Assembly (NCBI GenBank): GCA_018697195.1
Contig: CM031859.1
Location: 52,188,828-52,252,827 of the forward strand
From: Certhia americana
Lineage: Eukaryota; Chordata; Aves; Passeriformes; Certhiidae
Reading direction: 5' to 3'
Length of the DNA stretch: 64,000 nucleotides
Shown here: piece by piece, positions 24,218 to 38,660 of the stretch
How the letters are laid out: every line of letters begins with the position of its first letter
Position numbering within the stretch: the stretch's first letter is position 1
Made by a program: the position numbers and the translations under genes
Notes under the pieces: generated by a model
What the model was told of the DNA's origin: nothing
The model's database searches: none
The model's input: only the letters and a program-made list of their open reading frames with translations

Positions 24218-27200
24218 GATGAAGTATTGGACATTATAGCTGAACTCCACTGAAGTTAAGCTGCATTTGACAAAGTCAACGATTTAGTAGAGTACAGATA
24301 ACTTTTTCCTTCCTTCCTGTGTTTGAGTGGTGGTAAGTGCAGGCATGTTGTGAAAGTACAGATAAAGTGTATTTCTCTGCATGTGATCTCAGTGGTACTC
24401 CTGTATGAAAGATAACTTGGCTGATACATGACAGCTCTTGCTTAAACTATGTGTGTTGATTTGTAACAGGATGCATGCACAAGCAGTATTCCTGGCAATG
24501 GATTTACTGTCTATATATTGTCTTAAAAGTTGTGGTGTTTTATAAAAATATGTTAATTTTAAGTAAATGTGTAAGTCTATATTTATAAAATTGTATAGTA
24601 ATCTGCAAAGAGACTATTTGCTCAAGTATATCAATTAAACACTGTATTCAAGGAATAGAGGAGATATTTTATATATTATGCAAAATAAGTTAAAACAATA
24701 TATGTTAATTAAAGCCTAATCTATTTCTTGAGCAGTTCCTGTAAGTATCAAGTAGTCAGAGAATTACTAGTAGTTTACATTAAGTAATAGTAACATTATT
24801 TTAAAAGACCGACAATTGCTTGCCAGTATTACATAGATTGTGAAAATGTAGGGGAAGAAAACATGTGAGCAGTTAAAAGGCTAAAATCCAAGACCTTTGA
24901 TTTTGTGCTTGCCTTGTTATGAAGTGCATTGAGGCTGTGTTACTCAATCAATACCTAGCAGTCTGGTAAATAGCCCAAAGCAGGCATGCTTAAAATATTT
25001 TACATTTTTCACTTCTGTTTATTGTGCAATTTTGAATGCTGATTGCTTTGACCAGCAACTGGAGGCATTCAGACCGGTGTCAAGGTGCCATTTTGCTGCT
25101 TTGCAGAATCAAAACTGGTCATTTGTCTACCTAAATTCCGTTTAAGTACACGATAGTTTATTTTATTTAAATTGGAGCGACTTATGTATCAGCATATGGG
25201 TCTTCCTTAGCATGCTGGAACATTTTTATCTAGGTAAAAAAAAAAAAAGAAATCTGACCTGCTAAATATTATGTGTTTCTTGGAATGGAAATAGAGTCAA
25301 CAGAAGGGGTCTGCCATTCAGTCATGAGAGAAACAGACACAAATGCTGGGTGGCTTGTCTCACTGGTAACTCTTCACAGAATAAATGAGCAAGTAAGAAC
25401 AACTGTGTTTTAAATTTTAGAAACTCCTAGAAAAGGGGGAACTTGAATTTATTTTAGTGCCTGAGGCAGAAGATGATGATGGGCTCATACAGATTTGAAA
25501 AGCAGTTGTTCTTTGAAAAGTAGGGACAGGATGAATAGGAGGACTCAAGCAACCTTTGCATGGCCCAGATCACAAACATATATTGTGCTATTTTCCACTG
25601 TTTTAATGCAAAAGTAAATTACAGTTTATTTAGATGATATTTTGAACAACACTTAGTTTTTGCAAAGAGATATGTCCTTAGCTTTTCTCTTCAGTTTAAA
25701 AAGTATTTTAGTCTTGATTTTGAATAGCTTTCATCAAAAGGTTGTAATTTTGAAATTTGGGACTTGAACCTATTTTTTCTTAACTCCTATTGCTTTGCAG
25801 CACATGATTCACACCTTGGAACAATATTATTATTCTCTAATACTATTATTTTGCTATGATGTGTATTTCTATACTTTATGTGTGAAGTACAGAAATTCTT
25901 GAAGCTGCAGTGTTTGTTTAGTGCCAGATTGTGCCTTTGGATGGTTATAATCAGGAGATACATACAGTCACTCTGAAATACAATTCAGCTAAAGTACATA
26001 CATATTTTGAGGCTATAGTCAATTTATCAGGGCTAGTAGTCTATGTTATCATCCACCTGCCAGCCAAGCTACAATTTCAAACCATTTATATTAAAATATG
26101 CTCTATGTAGTTTTTAATTTCAGGTGTTGTAAGTAATGTAATTTTTCCATAAGTTTCTACAAGACTTTCTTGGTGTAACTTCTTTTTAATGATTTTTAAA
26201 AAAAAACAGTAGTATATTTGCTATTGGAAGGAATATGTTTCTAACAGCCTTTCAGTGTTACATAAGGTCTCTCGGTTCTGCTGTTGCAGTTTGTCACGTC
26301 TTGTAAATGATGTAACTTAAATGTGCAAGTGAAATGATTGAAACTTTGCAGCAAACAAGCCAAGTGTCTGTATTTCACTTTCCTCACCTCCTGACTTCAC
26401 CTTGACTCAAAATGTCACTCCCATACTTATGTTGGAGGACTGATGTATTATTCATTTTAACTCCCATTTTTCTTTCTGCCTTTACCAACCCCATGGAAGC
26501 TGATGTGCATTATCGGGTATATGCATAAGGATTGTGCCATATCTGTGAAGATTACAAGCTATGGTTTTGCTTGTCCAGTATAACTTAAAGGCACAAATGA
26601 AGCATTGAAAGCTTCAAATTATATTGTGATTTCTTTTAAGTGCAAATTTCAATAAAATGCCACCTGAGTACAATATTTCATTTACAGTTTGGAAGCATTT
26701 CAAGTGATTTTTGTTTGGGATTTGCATATCACAGTCAGTGGCCTTGCTGTGAAAAAGTCTTCTAGTTTGAAGTGTGAAATGTTAATTGTTTGCCTTTGTA
26801 CAATTACTGAGGGGTCTCCTGGTGTTTACAAATGTTACACAGAGAAAATCATTATTGTATGGGGGGGTGAAATATTTAAGGGAAGAGATGGAAAATTACA
26901 AAAGAGTAGAAAACAAAATAATTCTCATTTTTCATGGTGAATAACTGCACATATTACATTGATGAGCACACTGGTTGACAAACATAATTTTAATCTTCAA
27001 ACTACCCTGCTATGTTCAATATCATAATAAAATCCCTCAGCCTCTAGGTAACTAGAACACTCTAAGTATTCACCTTAAGAACTTTAATGCTATGAAAAAT
27101 AAGACTTTTTTTTGTTTAAATTGGTTTAAAACATAATGATTGATAGTGACTCTCTTAGAGGTTGGATGAAGGAGAGTGATCATTCTGCATTCTCTTGTGC

Positions 27201-30060
27201 AATCCAAACGATCTTTTCCACCACTACCTTGAAAGTTGGCTACTTTGTAGTACAGGAAGGATACAAGGGAAAAATGTGAGTGGAAGAGAGAATCCTGAAT
27301 GAATAGGAAAAGGCATAGTGCTGAAAAATGAAATTCAGTATCTTTTTTTGCACATGTAGGTGCTGACTTGCAGTCCAAACTAAAGATTCCTGGCCTGCTG
27401 CTCAATTTGTTGTGTCTGTATTGTTCTTTAGGATGAAGTTGCCATATGCAGCCGTTCTTCCAAATGTCAGGTGTTAGAGGAGGTGTCTGACAGTGTCTGT
27501 TTTTTATGGAATAGGTCTCTCACTTCTCATATGAGGGCTGAGCTTTTCTGTTCAGTCAGAGAAATTTCATCTCGAAAGAGGATGTCCTATACATCAGTGA
27601 ACAGAGAGTATGGTGGGGTTAACCTTTCCTGTTGAAACCAGATTACCAATCAGGTAAAGAATACAAGTTTTGGGTTTTTTTGGGAAAACTGGATGATGCT
27701 GCTGGTGGTAAGGCACTTCATTTGGCAGACTGTATATCATATCTATTCTTTGGTCCCCATCCTTTTTAAATGCAGTTAAATATTTTGTATATTTTATTCA
27801 TTGATTCTGTAGTGAAAAATATAGGAGGGCTCACTACAATGAGAACAGGACCTTAAAATTTCCTTTAGACTGCCTTGCCTTCCACTTTTATGTCCCATAG
27901 CAATCCATGTGCCTTTACAGAGAGTCAGATGGCAGAATTCACACAAATCATCCTTTTAGACCTGGTGAGCAGAACAGGATGAAAGATAGATTTGCTTTTC
28001 CTTTTCCTGGATTTACAAGACTTCAGACTTGCACTGTGGAATAGAAAAGGTGGTCACCACAACTGTACCAAAATTTTGATGTTGTGCTGGTCCTGTGCAT
28101 GTGGCAAGCTCACAGATGAACTGGCAAATGGGACTTCTCCTTTGGTCACAGATAATGTCCACAGGTGTACCCTGAACAGATAAAGGTATTCAGAGTCTGC
28201 TGTATTACATACTGTATGTTTGCATAGTGCAAAAAAAAAAAGAAGAACAGAAATAAATCTTATATCATGAAATAACCAATTTCTGTGAAATAAATCAACA
28301 GTAGTAATGTTTACAAGAGTGTTGGTAAATGGTTGGCAAAGCTGCTGAAGCATGCAAAGCTCAAGTATTGCAAGTAGGTTGGAAAGATTTGTATACTACC
28401 TTATGTCTAAGTCTTTACTAAAGCTTACTATAATTGCTGATATTGTTGGTCTGCTACTGGTCTGTCTCTTACCTAAAAGCAGGAATCAATTGCTAAGCAG
28501 AAGAAGAAAAATGCATAAATGAAGAACATCTTACTATCAGAATCCATCCAGTCATTTGGATGAGAGAAAAAAAATATTATTTAAGAATCAATGCCATGAA
28601 GAAAGGCAGTAGAACCATTATTGATTGAATTCTATCTAAGTATATTTAGGAAGATTATATTGACAAAAAGTCTCACATTTGTCCAGATTTAACTGTAATA
28701 ATTTATGGGCTTTTCCAATTCTGTTAACATACTTCTTTTTCCCCATGCAATATTTTAGTGTGATCCATGGTAATGTAAACATGAGATGTTCTAAAGTGCC
28801 TTTCAAAGATCCTGGTCATCCTACTATGAAGATGTGCATGGTTCCTATAAAGAAATTTTTTTCTTATCATTGGATCTTTGCCAGTGTATGTAATTCTTGT
28901 CTCTCATTCAGTGGATTTTCTGTATACTGAAAAGAGCCAAGTCTGTGTTTTAAGGCACTTCATATCTGAATAGCAATACCTCTTTTTGCTTCATAAATTA
29001 CTAGAATGGAGGCATGATAGAAGATTGCAAATCAACTGTCTTTTTGTTGCACAACTCCACATGCAAGCTCTCAAAAAATAAAGATTTTCAGTCAATACAT
29101 TTCTCATCTGATTTGTCTTAGAAATTAAGGTTTTCTTAGGCTTTATATTAAATGTGTCTTGGAAATGCCACCTTTAGGTGTGAGCTGTAAATTAAGAGAG
29201 GGTGTGAAGCCAAAAAAAAGTGGATAGTACTGATTGAGCAATCTAGACAAAATGTCTGAAGTAGCTTCTGTCAGGAAAAAACCTCATAAGGAAGGTAGGC
29301 AGGGAGAAGGAAAGGGATGAATAAAAATAAAAAATGAATTGAACCTGAAAAATGGAGGAATAAATCACTCTTTCTTCTTTGAATGAAATGTGATGAATTA
29401 ATTCTACATTTAATAAGTAAATTATATGGATTTCTTTGGGAACTCAAACCAACAGCACACACCCAAAAGCTAATAGGGAAACTCTTTGTAATTGTAAATG
29501 TAAAGTGAGAAAAATAGATGGATGAATGTTCTATTCATACAAGAAAGCAACAAAATGCTTTCCCTGGAAAGAAGAATCAATCTATAAAGTGGTACAGTAT
29601 AAGTCAATACTCTGGTACAGAAATTAATTTCTGGCAAGTTGTCTACCCAGTTTTCAGATAATGTCAGCCATTCTACCCCCAAGGAAGCCATCTGACATAT
29701 CTTACTGAATTTAACTTTTAATAATATGAATTATTAATTTTGCATAATTAATGGTTATTCGATCAATAAATCTATGGTTACAAAATCATGAAATGTCATG
29801 AAATATCCTTCTTCAATAGAGCAAGAGAGTGAATTTTCACTTGTCTTAATATGTACCTGTTATACCAATTACTGTTACTCTTTTTTTATTATAACCAGTT
29901 TGTACAAATAAAAAAGACACACGTTCTCACAAAACTTGTTATCTTGTGAGGATGCAGAGATCCCAAGAGATCCCAAACTACTCTATCATTTTGTAAACTC
30001 TGTGGAGAGCTCCATAAATTTTATAACTAATCTTGTGTACACCATTGATTTTTCATAACA

Positions 30061-30140
30061 GTGTTTTTATTTCCCTGTTTTTAGGTTGAGGGGTTTTTTT
30101 TGTTGTTTGTTTGGGTTTTTTTCTTTCTTTTTTTCTGTTT
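30061..30140 (+). repeat. G/T- and T-rich low-complexity tract
   Basis: T runs separated by G, GGGG and a few C bases, ending in a polypyrimidine stretch followed by TTTCAG. It superficially resembles a splice acceptor, but no exon-like frame and donor follow. Confidence 0.75.
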
Positions 30141-31673
30141 CAGATACTGTTATATGCTTACACAGGCTTGAATCAGGGACAAATTGTTACATGGTAGTGT
30201 GAATTTCATGCAGTTACACTGACACATTCTATAAAGAAATAGGGACTCACAGAGAAGCATTATAAGCTTTTGCACTGCCAGCCTTTAACCTGTGCTAGAG
30301 GTTTTTCCTATTTTTATTTTAGTGAATTTGAGCCAAACTCAGCTGATTCAGAATGATTTAGCTATGTGAATGATTGTGTCAGATTGTGTCAATGGAGAAG
30401 ATGCAATAAGATAAACTTCTGAGGCTTCAGCAGCATGTATTTCAAAGAGCCTTTATACCTGCCTTGAGAAAATTCTACATTCTAAGTTTTTGTCATCTGT
30501 TTTCCCTACTCTCCATCCATCCAACAGTTTATCTGAAGTTCAAGAAATGTATAAGTGTAGCTTATAAAGAAAACAAGATTTGAATTTGCAGATGAAAAAT
30601 ACAATGTGGAGTCATGGGTGACATTCTGTTAACATAATTTTATATTACTGCCTTAGCACCTTCTTGTGGCTCTGCCCTCTTAGTGTGAAATCATAATTTT
30701 GTATTGGAAGGCTGTCACAGCTCTGGGCTTAAGAAGATTCCTTTAATAATGAAAAATTGCAGTGCTCTGACTGTTCCACAGCTGAAATATAAAACAAAAA
30801 CCATAAGAATTTCAGCAAAAGCTGTTAGAGTTTGGAAGGAATTCAATACGACTTCTAGAGGAAGAGGGAGTTGAAACCTTATTTGTGACTTGGAACTAGA
30901 AGGTAGAGGAAGGAAGCCATGTGGCAGTCTATGGGGCAGTGCTATCAAGGGAAGTTTTTATATTTCTTTTGTCTTTGAATTGGGCGACCTGAAGGTCACA
31001 TTCTATTCTTAACCTGGATGCTATTTTTGATTACTATTGTGTGCTTCATGCAAATCAGCAATGCTCTAAAATAAAATAGGAAGAAATACCATAACTGAGA
31101 AGTGAGATAGTCCTCGTGCCATGTATCAATATTTGAATTCTCCCTTATTGCAGAGAAACTGTACATGACAGCCTTCTTAAAGAGGCCTTTTGCATTTGGA
31201 TGGCTGTCTCTTAATTGCCTCTGACTGGGCTAATGAATGAGGTATGCAGTAATGATTTTCAGCAGAGCTGCGTTTCTCCTGCAGCTACATTAAAAATAAC
31301 TTTTGTTCAATATGAGTCTATGTCACTATCAATATTTAAAGCTAAATTGATTTAAGTTGTTTTTTTGCAGAGTATAGAACACCCCCTTTTTAAATTCAGG
31401 TAATAATTTTTCTTCTAATGAGCTGTTCAGATCTTTATTCCGTATGTAAACACAAAATCACATCTACCAACAAGCAACAATAAAAAGTAATTATTTCCCA
31501 AAGAGGACATTATTTTTTATCATGTGTAAGCTTTTAAAAAAGTCATTATCAGTTTTAGATATCACTGGTTTATGAAAAAGCTAGAGTTAATATAGGTATC
31601 TGGGTGTTTCTGACTGTTCTTGTTTTCTCCAACATCCTGACTTCCTTTTGGGGATAATCTTGTATTATATTAC

Positions 31674-31697
31674 TTTTTTTTTTTTTTTTTTTTTTTT
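31674..31697 (+). repeat. Poly-T tract, 24 bases
   Basis: The longest mononucleotide run in the window. No retroposon body is recognisable next to it. Confidence 0.95.
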
Positions 31698-34600
31698 AAG
31701 TGTCTGAGGCATAGCTTCATTGTGTATTTTAAATAGCTTTTCCTAGCTGAGAGCTGTTTTAATGCTGGGACAACTGAGTTTGGAGAGGCAGAGCAGAAGA
31801 CAAGGTCATTTGTAGCCACAATGAGGGTGATAACAATGGGTATAACTACTGAAGGAAGGATAATGTGTAAATTAATAAATGTGCAGACATACACTGGCAT
31901 ACACATGCAGCATAACTCATGGATCTAGGCTCTTGTCCAATCACTGTTTAAACATAAAAACCTGTGCCTCTACTTTTCACACAGGAGAGGTCAAAAGCCT
32001 AAATGAGAATGTTTGCATTCACTTGCCAATCATTTGAGGCAATGCTGTACTAAAGATTGCATGTATTGTGGTATTTATTTCATTTACTCCTGCATTAGTT
32101 ATGCCTGGGCGGGAAGGAATTTTTTTTTCTGTTTATAAAATGGATGTAGAGAATTTTATTTGTGATGTCATTAACATGAAGTTCAATGTTAATATTGCTC
32201 TTAATTAATTTTCATTTACCTGCAAAAATTTGTAGTTTGAATTATGTGTTTTAAGGTTGAGAGAGTCAGCTGGTTGGAAGTTACCAGTTGAAGTACCTCT
32301 TCTGTTTGTTTAAAAAATGCAGTGAAAATTTATCTACAAGCCTGAATAAGCACACAAACATTGATTGCTAATGAAATCAGTTTATTTGTAAATCAGAAGT
32401 CTCTTTTTTCTAAATTTGGCCTAGTTACTAGCTTTGGGCTATAGGGCTTTAAGCCACTCAAATGAAGATAAGTGTGGCTGGTAATTTACAGAATCAAATG
32501 TTTCTGGGTGCCTTCAGGATGCTATGAAAGGATACATGATTAAATTAGATCACTAAGCGCCCCAATTAGCCTGCGGGGTACTCTTTGCATCAAAGGATGA
32601 GATACTGAGCAGCTACTGTAGGGAAATGCTGAAGCAAAATAAGTTTTTTTGTAGTTTCTTAATTTTCAGATTCTTCTATGGAATAGACCATTCTGTTGGA
32701 TACAATCAGTTCATGCTTTGTAACACATCCTACAGCAGCTCCTTCTACACTTCTCTGGGGAAGAAGGAGTTCTAGACTCTGACGCAGTCCAAAATACCCA
32801 TCTCCTTTTTGGTTTCATACCTAGGTAGGGTAAGGCTGTTGGAGGAGGAATTTCCTATCCCTCTCATCTCTTGATAGAGGAAGGCTCGCAGGGAAGGGCA
32901 GATCTTCAGAAAGATGTCTTCATGCCTTTCTTATCTTTGGGAAGTGCTTTTACAGTCTGCAGTCTCTTGTAGTCATTTTGTTCACCTTGATGGCCACCCT
33001 TGCTTTAGCTTTCCCAGCTTTTCTAGAGCAATGGAGCCTTAGACAAAAAAGATACCATGATGTTATGCTCCTTGGCTTCTGCTTCTGGCAGGAATGCAGA
33101 TCTGTCAAAGTTTTAGCTGACTAATTTTACTAATAAAAACCTAAAAATGAAAGTGATAAAGATGACTGTTTTGGGGCCCGAGTTGTGATAAGGGTTAGAC
33201 CATCTTCTTGGGGGACCCCCACTTCTTGGGAGTCTGGAATTCAGTTCTCTGCTTTACTGTTGTTTCATTAAATTTTAGGCTAGTACTTCAATATGTTTTT
33301 CATATGAGAGTTAGTTTTTTTCCCCAAAGATTTACCACTCTGAGTACCACTGTCATACACCCATTAACATTTTGTTACAGTTTTAATTTTTAAAAATGCT
33401 CCTATTAAACACATTCATCTAAGTTTCTTATTACATCTGGTTTAGCTATACTGACTTTTCTGAGTATCCATCAAACTAAATTATTTTTGACTTGGAACTC
33501 TTTTTTATAAAATTGCTTTTGTAATGCAGAGTTCTTTTATTTACTCCACTTTAAGAGCTTAATGGACACTCAGATTGTGTGTACTTCTTTTCAGTTATAG
33601 CTGGGTAGAAGTGCAAAACCATAATAAAATAATGGAACTCTCTTAAAACTTTAATAATTCAAAAGTTTATAAGGTTTTTTATCCATGCCAATTTTTATCA
33701 TGTTTTCCTTCTTTAAGGTAGTATATTTTAAATATTATATTGTGTGATCTTATCTTAAATTATGTAATTCCTTCAGTCTTATTTCCTAATTTTGTATTGC
33801 ATTTACTTATTTGAAGAGCTCATTAATGCATAAAGCAGTATCGTTACCCCTCAGTTTAAGAACATGTTCCACTGTCCACCACAGTAATGTATTCTAATTA
33901 CTCAAGAACACAGAATATGTTGAAGTAGTATTTTTTAAGACAATGGTATATTGAAAATAATAATCATAAAGGACATCAAAAGCTTAATTTGGAAAGAAAA
34001 CCTGTGATTTGGAGTGACACTTTTTCCTAATTGTCACTGTGAAAAATGGCTGTTATTTTTACTATTAGAAAATAATGACATTAATAAACATTAAAATATC
34101 AGCACTTACTCTAATATAAAGCTATGTGATGTGAAGACATAAAAATTAGTTTGTGATTGTGCATGCTTCCTTTACACTTTGAAGTGTTTGCGTACTGCAT
34201 TACTTGGGGGAAAAATCATAAATTATGTACTAATTCTTTCTATCCAGGAGAAAGCAACTTAGGGACTTTATGGATACATAATATTCTATGTAAATCCAGC
34301 AGGAGTCAGCAGGGCTGAACTTGCTGGGAATATGTTTTACTCAATGCATCTCAACAGAAAGCAAAACAACAAAATCTTAAAAACAAGCATGATACATGGA
34401 ACAAATACTAAGTGAGTAGGCAGCTCTCTCAGATGCTCTTTTTTTACTGATTTCAGTTTTAGCATAGGACTCTACTTACACTGAATTGCCATTACTATGG
34501 CTGATATCCAGAGATCCCATTTTGCTGGTAAACTTGCAAGTGGCAGAGTTAAGATAATCACCACAAAGTGGGTGGGAATGCCTTCTATGCCTAGTTGACT

Positions 34601-36370
34601 CCAAGTATTAGCTCCATTCAGAAAGAACTACATGGTTTATGATTCATATACACAAATTGTATCACAAGACCACTCCAGAGCATGGAATTAGGTTTTTTTT
34701 GTTATTTTCCTTTTTGTATTAAAAGGTGTGGTAAAGTTTTCATTGGATATATAACGTAATGGGAAAGATGAATATACTGGACAAGTAATCTAAGGGAAAG
34801 CATCTAGTAATCTAATTCAGAATACTTGTCTCTGCCTTGTTGTTGGCACATCTCAGATTTCCCTTTCTAAAGACAGTTTTGTCTCCCTCTTAGATTTTCC
34901 TCTATTATGTTTATTTCCTCCTGGATTCAGAATCCAGTGAAAACAAAATCCCAACTGATATTTTCATGTAGAAGGCATCTGTCTTCCTTCAGTTTAGTGA
35001 TGCCAGAATCTTAGCAACAGTTTCAAAAAAGCTTCATCTTTCCTGATTTGTCTAGAGCTACTTTGCAAAGATAAACTGCACAGCCAATATTTCTAATAGA
35101 AAAATAAGTATTTCTCACTACCAATGTGTCACAACTGTGAAATAAATTGTTCTAATGCATTCAGATTTTATCCTTTTGAAATTACGTGGGAAGAAAATGT
35201 TAACACCACTGCAATGTATATGGCTGAGTGTTATTTCAAAGAAAACCTTATTAGACACTTGAAAAGGTATAGTTCTCTAAATGGAAAAGCTAATGTCAAA
35301 GTTTTTAAAGAACCTAGTTAAGAGAAATGAAAATGGCAATAAACAAGAGAATACATAATAAATAAAAAAGAAGAAAACTGAGAGTAATTAAAGTTTATGA
35401 GTAGATATCTGAAAGTTAAATAAATCTGTGCAGAAACTATGAATCTTTTGGTGTTTTGGATAAGGACAATAAAAATTCTTTGAGACAGCAAAACATCCAC
35501 ACAACCATTGAATAAGAAATTATAAAATAATTTTTAGAACATTGCAATATTAGACAAACTTGAAGGTCTTTAAAAGGGAAAAAGCAACATTTGGAAGGTA
35601 GAAGCAAGATGCTTCAGATAGTGGTAAGCAGATTAGCATTACACTACTCCAAAGAAAAATCCTGGAGAAGACTGATAACCAGAGACAACCAAGAAGCAGG
35701 ATACGTTTAGGATTAGTTAGGAAGAAATTAGCCAACAAGAAATCCAGTGCTGGAAAATAGATGCATGAAACAACTGTAATAAAATGTTTATTGAGTGATA
35801 CATTTTAAGAGCATAGACATATTTAGTGCTCTAAATTATTTAGCTTTCTTTGATCAATCTAACCTCATTAAAACTAGTACTCTGCAGAGACCAGTGTATC
35901 ACAATTTTAATGATAACTGATATCCCAGAGAGATGGTAAACAGAAAATCAGGTAATGAGGTTATAGCAAGGTCCAAAAGATCTTTCCTTGTTCTGGGGCT
36001 GTTTATCATCATTATAACATATCTGCACAAAAACCTGATTTTGTGTTCTGTAAACATTACAGATATCATTAATACTGGTTAAGCAATCATTAAAATAATC
36101 AAAACCAGACAGAGCTTTACAGCACAGCACAGGTTGCATGCTACCATAATCTCACTTCAATAGGGTATGATGTAAATCATACATACATATGTACTATGCA
36201 AACCCCTTCAGAGAACTGAATTCATGCAGTAAAGGATTTAAGGGCTATGTATGGCCAAATGCCCATAATGTACATTGGTGGCTACAGGAGCAGTAATGCT
36301 TCTGCAGTACTTCTGCAGTACTTCAAAACCAAATGAAGATTGGTCAGCTGTTACTGCACTGGCATTAGCC

Positions 36371-36451
36371 TATTTTTTGTGGGTTTTTTTTTAGGTTTTT
36401 TTGTGTTTGTTTTTGGTTTTTTGTTTGTTTGTGTTTTTTGTTTGTTTTTTT
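36371..36451 (+). repeat. G/T-rich low-complexity tract
   Basis: An 81-bp stretch of T runs with GGG, GTG and TTTG units on the + strand. It has one A and no C after the first few bases. Confidence 0.85.
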
Positions 36452-37330
36452 AAAGATGTTGTCTTGTTCTAGTAATGACATCTTCAATAGATTTTTGGCT
36501 AAAATTCTGTGAATTGAATTTTCAGTGGCTTCTTTCCACATTAAAAGTTCATCCTTATATCTTTGACTAAAATAAAAGTTTTACCTCTTTTAGTTTTAAA
36601 GGTTTTTAATTTCTTTGCATCATTTCAATATTTACAGCATTTTGAAGTAAAAGAATTAATAAAATATCAAAATGACATTGATAAGAATTAGTTCAGCAGA
36701 CAAAAGATCCTACTTTTGAAATATTTTTGGGCAAGGCAAGAGACTAGTAATGTCTGTAGATTTTTCTTGAAAATATTTCCTAGCTCAGCTAGGTAACATT
36801 GTACAGGAATCTGTGAAAGTCCATAGGCTGGGTACTGCATTTAACTGCACTAGATGAAAATGTGTTTTCTGTGCTTTGCATTTTAGGACTTCGTATTAGT
36901 CTATCATCTAATTTTGGCATTGTCTAGAACAATAAATGGAAATTGCATTGCTTCTGAGATGACAATCAAGAGATAATTCTGAAAGGTGGGGTTTTTCCCC
37001 CCCTGTAACTTAAATATTTATTTTTTTTAGTCTGCCTTTATGGGATTCATCTCAGTGCCCTTTCATTGTGTTTCAGTGTATTTTTTTAAAGAATACCTTG
37101 TATCTGTAACATGAGAACAGAATTTTCAAGGAATGTTCAATTCTGCAGAATTTTCCTAATATTCTTAAGAAAAAGGAGAACTGAGTAGATTAAGTCAGAA
37201 AAAATTTCATCCAGACTGGTTTTGTTCATGAAATTTGGATATGCATTTAAGATTTGCTTTTCTAACTCAAAGATATACAATTCTGAAAGTGCTATCTTTA
37301 GAAAAACCATAGAGATTTTGAAGACATATG

Positions 37331-37366
37331 TTTTTGGAGGTTTTTTTTGGTTTTTGGTTTTTTTTC
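37331..37366 (+). repeat. G/T-rich low-complexity tract
   Basis: T runs divided by GG pairs over 36 bp, shortly upstream of the CR1 copy at 37440. Confidence 0.8.
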
Positions 37367-37439
37367 AAGGAAGCTGTCAAAATAATTTAAAATGAGGTAT
37401 GTTTGCTTTTCATTAAATTTGTTCAACACAAAATTACAG

Positions 37440-38660
37440 TGAGAGAGATGATCATGAGAGGAAAGTCCTGCCTATCAAGCCTGATTTCCTTTTATAAGGT
37501 AAGCCCCTTAGGTGATCAAGGGCAACCAGCTGATGTAATGTTTTTGGATTTTGGATTAAAGTAAAGCTTTCAGTACTGTCTCTCACAGGAACCTTTTGGA
37601 TAAAATGTCCTGCACACAGCTGATTAAACACATCATGAGATGGGTGAAAAGCTGGCTCACGGGTCAGGCACAGAAGGTTACAGTGAATGGAGTGAGTCCA
37701 GACTGGTGATGTGTCACTGGTGGAGTTCTACAGTGCTTCATCATCTGCCCTGTGCTCTTCAACATCTTCATAAATGATTTGGACTGGAAGGGATTCTAAG
37801 CAAGTTTGCTGATGATACTGAATTGTGTGGAGCTGTTGACTCCCTTGAGGGCAGAGAGAACCTGCAGAGAGACCCAGACAAATCAGAGAGGGATGAGCAA
37901 CAAAATGAAGTTCAACAAACGAAAGTGCTGGATTCCATACTTGGGATGGGACAACCCGGCATGTATATACAGACTGGGAAACAAGAAGCTGAAAAGCAGA
38001 GCCATGGAAAGGGACCTGAACATGAGTCAGCAGTGCTCTGGCAGCCAGGAGGGCCAACCCTGCCCTGGGGAACATCAGACACAGCATGGCCAGCAGGGCA
38101 AGGGAGGGGATTGTCCTGCTCTGCTCTGAGCTGGGGCAGCCTCACCTTGAGTGCTGAGGGCAGTTCTGGGTGCCACAATGTAAGGAAGATACTAAACTAT
38201 TAAAAGAGTGTTTGGAGGAGGCCAACAGAGATGGTGAAGGGCCTTGAGGGGAAGCTGCATGAGGAGCAGCTGAGGTCACTTAGTCTGTTCAGGATGGAGA
38301 AGACTGAAGGGACACCTCATTGCAGTTACAACTTCCTTGTGAGGGGAAGAGGAAGTGCAGGCACTGATCTCTGCTCTTTGGTGCCCAGAGACAGGACCCA
38401 AGGGAATGACCTGAAGTTGTGTCAAGGGAGGTTTAGGTTGGATATTGAAAAAAAAGGTTCTTCACCCAGAGGGTGTTTGAGCCCTGGAACAGGCTCCCCA
38501 GGGAAGTGGTCACAGCGGAAGCCTGCCAGATTTCAGGGAGTGTTTGGACAATGCTCTCAGGCATGTGTGGTGACTCTTGGGGGTGCAGGGCAAGGGGTTT
38601 GATTTAATGATCCTGATGGGTCCCTTCCAACTCAACATACTCTGTGATTCTGTGATGATT
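37440..38660 (+). mobile_element. CR1 LINE, 5'-truncated copy with reverse-transcriptase remnant
   Basis: About 1.2 kb in sense orientation. The 3' end reads TGATCCTGATGGGTCCCTTCC and finishes with GATTCTGTGATGATT, matching the CR1 tail built of 8-bp ATTCTRTG-type units. Upstream is a degenerate ORF2 end. Translation near 37795-37870 gives FADDTELCG with a following DSLEGRE, the conserved reverse-transcriptase F-ADD region. A second frame gives MKFNKRKC and YRLG, also typical of the CR1 ORF2 C-terminus. The pieces lie in different frames with stops, so the copy is dead. Its higher GC content than the surrounding intron explains the cluster of overlapping open frames at 37728-38602. The start is approximate. 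Confidence 0.92.
37795..38130 (+). pseudogene. CR1 ORF2 (reverse transcriptase C-terminal part), frameshifted
   Basis: This is a remnant of the LINE protein that reverse-transcribes CR1 RNA at the genomic target. The FADD-type catalytic motif is readable at about 37805-37820, and the downstream MKFNKRKC...YRLG block lies in another frame, so at least one frameshift separates them. The endonuclease and most of the reverse-transcriptase domain are absent because of 5' truncation. It cannot encode a functional protein. Confidence 0.8.

Larger units (their letters stand above)
15251..37439 (+). other. Intron 1, long central stretch without recognisable genes
   Basis: About 22 kb of AT-rich non-coding DNA. 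I see no LTR or CR1 ends and no supported exon. Identifiable items are listed separately: the TA/TG microsatellite (18387-18454), a partial 32-bp duplication near 23601-23651, a 16-bp palindrome (24202-24217), G/T-rich tracts (18053-18130, 30061-30140, 36371-36451, 37331-37366) and the longest poly-T (31674-31697). Open frames are short and lack domain-like content. Confidence 0.5.

Noticed and set aside
37728..38602. Cluster of overlapping open frames on both strands as host genes
   Set aside because: They coincide exactly with the higher-GC CR1 copy, and fragments of CR1 reverse transcriptase are readable in two + frames.
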